Shown piece by piece: positions 62,901-64,000 of a stretch of 64,000 nucleotides of DNA (within the stretch, counting starts at the first letter, position 1; every line of letters begins with the position of its first letter). This DNA is from Panopea generosa (taxonomy: Eukaryota > Mollusca > Bivalvia > Adapedonta > Hiatellidae): assembly GCA_029582155.1 (NCBI GenBank), contig CM055895.1, positions 6,568,544-6,632,543 on the forward strand, written 5' to 3'. The position numbers were made by a program, and so were the translations under genes. The notes below the pieces were generated by a model. The model did not search any database and was not told the origin of the DNA. It worked only from the letters and a program-made list of their open reading frames with translations.

Positions 62901-63615
62901 TTATCAGTTACTTGCGGAGATTGGGTGTGCTCGAGTACTGGTTAACTTTTCACGATCCCAGGAAACAGTTGTTAGGTTAAATGATCGTCTGTTGGTCCTC
63001 GATGGCATAAAACTGATTTTTAATATTCAATCAGTAGTAATCTTCTATTTGCATTTAGTTTCTGGCTGTTTTTGAACCGGGTTTACTCGTCATTCGTACC
63101 TGAACCCAGTCTCGTAGTTCAGCAAGAACAGATCTAATGAATACAGAAAACATTTTTTTCCACATGTTGAAAATATGGATTTATATATTTGGGTGAAATA
63201 CATGTTATGATTTGGAAATGGTAATTGAAATGAAATAAAAGTTTACCATACAAACAGTATTAGAGTATACAGTCAACAGCAACCACAGATAACTTTATGA
63301 TTTTGTTTTTATAACCATGCTTTAAGAGTTTATTTGAAGCTACCAATATGATAAACCAGATGATTTATAAATACTTTTGATTATCATTATTGTTCATGAT
63401 TTTATCTTGATCAGTACAGGTAATGATCAGGAGTTGAATTGAGCTTGATCATTTTTTTTAACAACACGCATTGACGGTGTGTTATAAACTGAGAGCATTG
63501 TACATTTTAATATGGTCTACTCCAGGTTAAAAAAGATACCGAGTTTACAGATGTGCGTACGGCAACTGACTTCTGTGAAGGAGCAGTGCAGGCAGCCCTG
63601 GCTCAAGTTAAAGAG
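32858..63615 (+). CDS. STK31: RRM-Tudor-coiled-coil protein, STK31/TDRD8-like (partial, 15 exons)
   Basis: Join 32858-32923, 41422-41516, 48370-48486, 49186-49235, 51602-51651, 52194-52352, 54544-54618, 55576-55725, 56638-57014, 58684-58813, 60317-60423, 60897-61065, 61774-61896, 62197-62301, 63526-63615. All junctions are GT-AG with compatible phases, giving 621 residues, and the gene continues past the window. Domains: RRM at about residues 9-86 (RNP2-like FVGNLP, RNP1-like KYAFVKYL), extended Tudor at about 127-240 with the conserved YIDYGNTEE, an SNase-like stretch at about 255-310, a Gly/Pro/Gln-rich linker, then charged coiled coil and helices from about 380. Exons 6-9 match my memory of vertebrate STK31 closely, including WYRC, RYIDYGNTE-type and EIP motifs. 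STK31 is a germ-line Tudor protein tied to the piRNA/nuage machinery, and its kinase-like domain would lie downstream. An N-terminal RRM is also seen in TDRD10, so a composite ancestry is possible. An overlapping out-of-frame ATG at 32,845 precedes the chosen start. Confidence 0.8.
33294..35993. mobile_element. hAT-type non-autonomous element 1
   Basis: 2,700 bp bounded by a perfect 8-bp target duplication TATATGAC (33,286-33,293 and 35,994-36,001). The ends are CAGGGCTTCTAAAAT and its inverse ATTTTAGAAGCCCTG. An 8-bp duplication and CAGGG tips are the signature of hAT transposons. I see no transposase frame. The left 580 bp and right 110 bp match the two ends of the smaller element at 39,849-40,819 in inverted orientation. 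The central 2 kb is extra and unrecognised. Confidence 0.85.
36366..36880 (+). repeat. 39-bp minisatellite
   Basis: About 13 diverged units of 39 bp, built from GTACCCTCTACACCCATCAT and ACCAACTATGCTACCAGCT. Since 39 is divisible by three, a frame rich in Pro, Thr and Ile stays open across it, but it has no context of a gene and lies inside intron 1. Confidence 0.8.
37465..37633. repeat. 169-bp near-perfect hairpin
   Basis: Two 69-bp arms (37,465-37,533 and 37,565-37,633) are complementary with few mismatches around a 31-bp loop. The outer ends read TAAAAGTGTTGTTATACATG and its inverse. This could be a small palindromic MITE. The arms are longer than in animal microRNA precursors. Confidence 0.85.
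37895..39463. mobile_element. Fold-back element with about 400-bp arms
   Basis: Left arm at about 37,895-38,315 and right arm at about 39,080-39,463 are inverted copies with scattered differences. Tips are GTCACATTAGGCCT and AGGCCTTACTGTGAC, followed inwards by AAAAAAATAAATG. A second, inner copy of the right tip (CATTTATTTTTTTAGGCC) lies near 39,054-39,072, so one element may be nested in another. No open frame of note is present and no clear target duplication is seen, so the exact ends are provisional. Confidence 0.75.
39849..40819. mobile_element. hAT-type non-autonomous element 2
   Basis: 971 bp with a perfect 8-bp target duplication CTATCCAC (39,841-39,848 and 40,820-40,827) and tips CAGGCCTTCTAAAAT / ATTTTAGAACGCCTG. 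It is the same family as the element at 33,294-35,993 but inserted in the opposite orientation. It is non-coding and must use a transposase from elsewhere. Confidence 0.87.
41422..41516 (+). CDS. STK31: STK31-like exon 2 (RRM middle)
   Basis: Acceptor TTTACCAG and donor GTATGT. 31 codons plus two bases, from KNIGKLFTPYGEI to NNKYA. It supplies helix 1, beta 2 and the start of the RNP1 strand. The following intron cuts the RRM between KYA and FVKYL. Confidence 0.85.
42089..44021 (+). CDS. SAP-SWIM-YqaJ nuclease-like transposon protein
   Basis: Two exons, 42089-42189 and 42587-44021, joined AG|G in phase 2, give an intact 511-residue protein. Residues about 6-40 form an SAP DNA-binding helix pair (SLTILELKEELKKRD, GRKKELVERL), completed only after splicing. 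A SWIM zinc finger follows with CxC at 151/153 and CxH at 163/165. The C-terminal half is a YqaJ/lambda-exonuclease-type PD-(D/E)xK nuclease, with Glu363 in HGRRYED, Asp397 in SPDG, Glu407 and Lys409 in VEVKCP, and Gln446 in FQIQGQ. The role in transposition is unknown to me; single-strand processing or end resection is an inference. No disabling change is visible, so it may be recently active. Confidence 0.87.
44022..45084. other. Transposon interior, non-coding
   Basis: AT-rich sequence after the nuclease stop codon. Around 44,210-44,290 the minus strand resembles a tRNA-like SINE head with a B-box (AGTTTGAATCC). Nothing else is supportable. Confidence 0.5.
45085..45325 (-). mobile_element. 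tRNA-headed SINE nested in the transposon
   Basis: Read on minus, the head (about 45,323 down to 45,260) has an A-box-like TAGTGTAGTGGATAGAG and a B-box-like GGTTCGATCC at the right spacing, and the body extends to about 45,085. It lies between the two transposon genes. The overlapping plus-strand ORF is not a gene. Confidence 0.65.
45631..45840. mobile_element. piggyBac-like MITE
   Basis: 210 bp with TTAA duplicated on both sides (45,627-45,630; 45,841-45,844) and inverted tips CCCTTTACTCCATA and TATGAAGTAAAGGG. TTAA plus CCC...GGG tips are typical of piggyBac. The centre forms its own hairpin around AGATTGCTCATAACGAGCAA. It sits 13 bp beyond the stop codon of the transposase. Confidence 0.85.
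45858..47837 (-). pseudogene. THAP-DDE transposase of the ISL2EU-like element (probably frameshifted)
   Basis: Exon 1 (47837-47633) encodes a THAP zinc finger: CCVPEC, then HTFPSDQKRRQKWI and VCHAHF, that is C2CH with the conserved Pro/Trp pattern, then donor GTACGT. Exon 2 starts at 47,056 after TATTTCCAG and continues the frame as GRKPIQQKLLPTAVPSQF, the AVPxxF element usual after THAP. The catalytic part is in another frame, open from 46,955 to 45,858. It has an HTH-like segment (LTHFELSRMFCVSENSV) and a DDE_Tnp_4 fold with Asp160 (IIDGTE), Asp235 (MADKGF) and Glu282 (HIERVIG), numbered from the Met at 46,844, plus the GSTSDRQI signature. The two frames meet near 46,930-46,955 beside a TAG in the second frame, so a single indel is likely. 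An unrecognised small intron or sequence error is possible. Confidence 0.75.
48370..48486 (+). CDS. STK31: STK31-like exon 3 (end of RRM)
   Basis: Acceptor CTTATTAG, donor GTAAGC, 117 bp. It begins with the rest of RNP1 (FVKYL) and carries helix 2 and beta 4 (GIEITVKRAD), then a lysine-rich run. If not spliced, the frame stops at the TAA in the donor itself. Confidence 0.87.
48566..48830 (+). mobile_element. tRNA-derived SINE (copy 2)
   Basis: Partial tRNA-like head with B-box GAGTTCGAATCT near 48,588, then the same body as the copies at 676-895 and 62,769-63,040 (AAGTTATCAGTTA, TGCTCGAGTACTGATTAA, AGAGTGGTTAGATTAA). It ends near 48,830 in intron 3. Confidence 0.8.
49186..49235 (+). CDS. STK31: STK31-like exon 4 (linker) with tandem acceptor and repeat-derived donor
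   Basis: The acceptor region reads TTAGCAG, a NAGNAG pair. Use of the first AG would add one codon. The exon encodes NPTENQGRRGLKGSDT and ends ACAG|GTATTA in phase 1. A second donor CAAG|GTAGAC 30 bases earlier is in the same phase, so a 20-bp version of the exon is possible. The last 16 bases of the exon plus the donor are the repeat unit of the array that follows. Confidence 0.65.
49218..51388 (+). repeat. 23-bp minisatellite made from an exon-intron junction
   Basis: About 94 tandem copies of a unit whose core is GTTCAGACACAG followed by GTATTATAAAG (variants GATACAG, GTATCA, GTGTTA). The first unit is the 3' end of exon 4 with its splice donor, so every later unit carries a copy of the 5' splice site. 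A larger period is also visible near 49,240-49,560 and 49,790-49,950, where units with TGTTATTATAAAAG and CATTGTATTATAAAG alternate. Confidence 0.95.
51602..51651 (+). CDS. STK31: STK31-like exon 5 (linker)
   Basis: Acceptor TTTTGTAG, donor GTATGT, 50 bp, phase 1 to 0. It encodes SNDGYQGGGAVDQEKE, a flexible Gly/acidic linker between RRM and Tudor. As a small linker exon it rests on frame and splice sites rather than on family conservation. Confidence 0.65.
51652..52193 (+). other. Intron 5
   Basis: AT-rich, between GTATGT and TTGTTGTAG. I see no gene or repeat in it. Confidence 0.6.
52194..52352 (+). CDS. STK31: STK31-like exon 6 (start of extended Tudor)
   Basis: 53 codons in phase 0 on both sides. 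It encodes ITHVESPITLWLQVVND, the N-terminal strand and helix of an extended Tudor domain, and then LAALCPAANP. The pattern (HVE.P...W.Q, then a helix and CP.A) agrees with STK31 and other Tudor-SN-like domains. Confidence 0.9.
52635..53480 (+). repeat. 46-bp minisatellite in intron 6
   Basis: About 18 units of 46 bp (some 43) built from GTTTTGAAGAAGATGATATA and TTGTTTCATATGTACAGCTG. The first seven or so units are nearly identical and later ones vary more (GATGTA, CAGATGTTTAG). There is no link to the flanking exons. Confidence 0.95.
53503..54520 (+). mobile_element. Dispersed repeat with internal duplication
   Basis: Starts GAGCTCTACTGGCCAAAGGCC, followed by a run of GTCGTCC-like words, and ends near AGTAGAGCATCCTTAGGCCC, a loose inverse of the start. 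A block around 53,615-53,735 (AAACTGAAACTTCACATGCA ... AAATTCAAGATGG) recurs at 54,225-54,345. Repeats with such GTCGTCC runs are, to my knowledge, common in bivalve genomes. No coding capacity is seen. Confidence 0.6.
54544..54618 (+). CDS. STK31: STK31-like exon 7 (Tudor core)
   Basis: 25 codons, phase 0, reading LYGCLFTEDNMWYRCQV. This is the first beta strands of the Tudor barrel (xYGxxFxxDxxWYRxxV) with aromatic residues of the methyl-arginine cage. Confidence 0.92.
54770..54970 (+). mobile_element. tRNA-headed SINE in intron 7
   Basis: The head at about 54,772-54,845 has an A-box-like GGTGGTAGTATAGTGATCA and a B-box-like GGATCGATCC. The body ends with CAATCAAGCTAAACTAATTA. A tail-like CAAGCTAAAATAAACTGG recurs near 55,163. 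Confidence 0.6.
55190..55475 (+). mobile_element. Second SINE-like repeat in intron 7
   Basis: A tRNA-like start (GAAGTTTAGTGGTAGAGTGT, an A-box shape) is followed by a body with two copies of a GGTATAATACC / GATACCCC motif. The end is GTGGCGCAAAACACCATACA plus ACAGCAACAAA, a tail common to many invertebrate SINEs. Confidence 0.6.
55576..55725 (+). CDS. STK31: STK31-like exon 8 (Tudor signature)
   Basis: 50 codons, phase 0. YIDYGNTEEVTLSSLVEIP is the diagnostic Tudor strand, with the Asn and acidic residue that contact dimethyl-arginine. It then passes into the SNase-like half (IKGLALKIVLHN). Confidence 0.95.
55726..56637 (+). other. Intron 8
   Basis: AT-rich, from GTGAGT to TTATTGTAG. I see no gene or recognisable repeat. 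Confidence 0.6.
56638..57014 (+). CDS. STK31: STK31-like exon 9 (SNase-like end and low-complexity linker)
   Basis: 377 bp. GIQFLKALTDNQMAQLLRTK to AEAMIQAGYAHSR completes the SNase-like part of an extended Tudor unit (pattern ..L....I..GYA). Then come about 70 residues rich in Gly, Pro, Gln and Met without a known domain. Donor GTAAGA in phase 2. Confidence 0.9.
57510..57714 (+). pseudogene. THAP-domain exon of a deleted transposase gene
   Basis: Starts MVKRCQWGLCDSHSRYPE and continues with FIPFP, W at LRWIKACGR and YHVCLYK before a donor GTACGT. Spacing fits the C2CH THAP finger, but the final His expected at C-x2-H is Lys here. The next exon of a transposase is absent. It lies in intron 9 of the STK31-like gene on the same strand. 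Confidence 0.65.
57985..58237 (-). pseudogene. First-exon fragment, possibly of a SWIM/YqaJ protein
   Basis: Starts MATSRSLHCLPSDFGESFLP and includes GRKYANESYFASVNVFVE and HIIHISIGLHQ, after which a donor GTCACT is possible. The order (short N-terminal region, then a strand pair leading to a SWIM finger) is like the nuclease proteins of ISL2EU elements, but the finger itself is not here. The assignment rests mainly on its place opposite a THAP exon. Confidence 0.4.
58684..58813 (+). CDS. STK31: STK31-like exon 10 (coiled coil)
   Basis: AA|C junction, 43 further codons, donor GTCAGT. Charged heptads such as IELQSELTKKRRELEKI and NEKDAALMQVEYM indicate a coiled coil, as in the region after the Tudor domain of STK31. 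Confidence 0.87.
58814..60316 (+). other. Intron 10
   Basis: AT-rich. The block 59,386-59,476 (CACCATTTCGGGAAGATGAC, then TTGGAATTT and AACATTG) is a dispersed repeat also found at 41,251-41,350. I see nothing else. Confidence 0.6.
60317..60423 (+). CDS. STK31: STK31-like exon 11 (helical region)
   Basis: 35 codons plus AG, from ILQDEFAASTVKLQEN to KVRHL. Acceptor TTTACAG, donor GTAGGA. It continues the helical segment with no separate domain. Confidence 0.85.
60424..60896 (+). other. Intron 11
   Basis: AT-rich, with no gene or repeat seen. Confidence 0.6.
60897..61065 (+). CDS. STK31: STK31-like exon 12 (helical region)
   Basis: Phase 2 to 0, 56 full codons, from DQFPTNSKVCLLEKAIKLC to EISKCKEQ. 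Acceptor TATTCAG, donor GTAACT. Predicted helical; comparable length and character to the middle of STK31. Confidence 0.85.
61120..61712 (+). repeat. 12/24-bp minisatellite in intron 12
   Basis: About 50 copies of a 12-bp core (TTTCACTACATG alternating with TTACACTACAAG), so the working period is 24 bp, with larger groupings marked by CACTACAATG. As 12 is a multiple of three, frames on both strands are open (Cys-Ser-Val-Thr and His-Val-Thr-Leu repeats). They have no start context or gene neighbours of their own. Confidence 0.93.
61774..61896 (+). CDS. STK31: STK31-like exon 13 (helical region)
   Basis: 41 codons, phase 0, SELQDLIKCRDEARKNL to ARTQQIK. Acceptor ATTTCAG, donor GTGAGC. Confidence 0.87.
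62197..62301 (+). CDS. STK31: STK31-like exon 14 (helical region)
   Basis: 35 codons, phase 0, DLQEELATTYQEYLKF to SSFKSWK. Acceptor TTTTTTAG, donor GTAAGT (consensus). Confidence 0.87.
62769..63040 (+). mobile_element. tRNA-derived SINE (best copy, copy 3)
   Basis: The head at about 62,769-62,841 is a clear tRNA relic with A-box TAGCTCAGCTGGTAACG, an anticodon-arm-like segment and B-box GAGTTTGAATCC. The body has AAGTTATCAGTTACTTG, TGCTCGAGTACTGGTTAA and CCCAGGAAACAG and ends near ATATTCAATCAG. It serves as the reference for the copies at 676-895 and 48,566-48,830. The stretch before it, 62,302-62,768, shows nothing. Confidence 0.87.
63526..63615 (+). CDS. STK31: STK31-like exon 15 (last exon seen)
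   Basis: 30 codons, phase 0, VKKDTEFTDVRTATDFCEG to AQVKE. Acceptor CTCCAG, donor GTAAAG. The gene must continue, since no stop codon or terminal signal is reached. Confidence 0.82.
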
Positions 63616-63637
63616 GTAAAGATGAAAAGTTAATTTT

Positions 63638-63870
63638 TTAGCTCGCTGGGACGAATGTCCAGGAGAGCTATTGCCATGACCCTGGCATCGTCGGTGGCAG
63701 TGTCTATAGACACCAAGGTTAAAATTATGTATTTAATTGCGTTTAAGTTTTGATGTTTGCCTCCAATCTCAATCTTTGCATGGGTGGTGAGTTTTATCCC
63801 ATAGGCGGGCTTTGTTGTCTTCTGACAACTCTTGTTTGTTTGAATGATCAAGGAGTACTCTTTATAAAAA
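63638..63870 (+). mobile_element. Dispersed repeat fragment
   Basis: TTAGCTCGCTGGGACGAATG and TCCAGGAGAGCTATTGCCAT, then GACACCAAGGTTAAA. This pattern (an AGCTCG...GAGAGCT start with a following ACCAAGGTTAAA) is, from memory, a frequent bivalve repeat. It lies in the intron after exon 15. The remaining bases to 64,000 show no convincing exon. Confidence 0.5.
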
Positions 63871-64000
63871 GTTTGTGAGTATGCAGTATAAGCTGCTATA
63901 CTGAATCCTAAATTCTGTCCTATTGCGTAATCTTATAGGAGGTACCCATGTGGAAGATTTGTACGTAATGGGTCACCCTCTATACAACAATACTTGGATT

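Noticed and set aside
63941..64000. A further exon after TTATAG near 63,939
   Set aside because: In the required phase 0 the frame GAG GTA CCC ATG reaches TAA after nine codons, and the sequence has no likeness to the family.

Overview
The window looks like invertebrate animal nuclear DNA, most likely from a bivalve or other mollusc. It is AT-rich, has a split gene with GT-AG introns, and is full of tandem arrays, tRNA-headed SINEs, DNA transposons and LINE remnants. There is no bacterial operon structure. The species cannot be named from the sequence alone.

Layout. Bases 1-4,300 hold simple repeats, a SINE tail and a roughly 79-bp satellite that becomes more regular towards its right end. 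A scrap of LINE reverse transcriptase (about 4,653-4,748) separates it from a large 81-bp satellite at about 4,830-26,903 (roughly 270 monomers). That satellite has a higher-order structure. A 7,057-bp block of about 87 monomers is present twice in tandem, almost without difference, and inside the block marker monomers are spaced 9+16, 9+20 and 9+24 monomers apart. Bases 26,904-32,750 are non-coding and carry a CA microsatellite, a TTAA-flanked inverted-repeat element, a 34-bp minisatellite and a 5'-truncated LINE.

From 32,858 to the right edge runs one plus-strand gene, of which I can place 15 exons (621 residues so far, all splice phases compatible). It encodes an N-terminal RRM, an extended Tudor domain, an SNase-like segment and a coiled-coil/helical region. 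The Tudor to coiled-coil part resembles STK31 (TDRD8), a germ-line Tudor protein. The C-terminal kinase-like domain of that family would lie beyond the window.

The introns of this gene are a transposon graveyard. Intron 1 has two inverted hAT-type elements with perfect 8-bp target duplications, a 1.57-kb fold-back element, a 169-bp hairpin and a 39-bp minisatellite. Intron 2, which splits the RRM, contains an almost intact 6.03-kb two-gene DNA transposon of the ISL2EU kind. It has an SAP-SWIM-YqaJ nuclease gene on plus and a THAP/DDE transposase gene on minus, and a piggyBac-like MITE and SINEs are nested inside it. Intron 9 has a 1.0-kb element that keeps only the two terminal first exons of a related transposon. 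Intron 4 is filled by a 23-bp minisatellite whose unit copies the exon 4/intron 4 splice junction, so about 90 decoy 5' splice sites follow the real one. Introns 6 and 12 hold further minisatellites.

All calls were made by reading and by-eye alignment. No database or alignment program was used.
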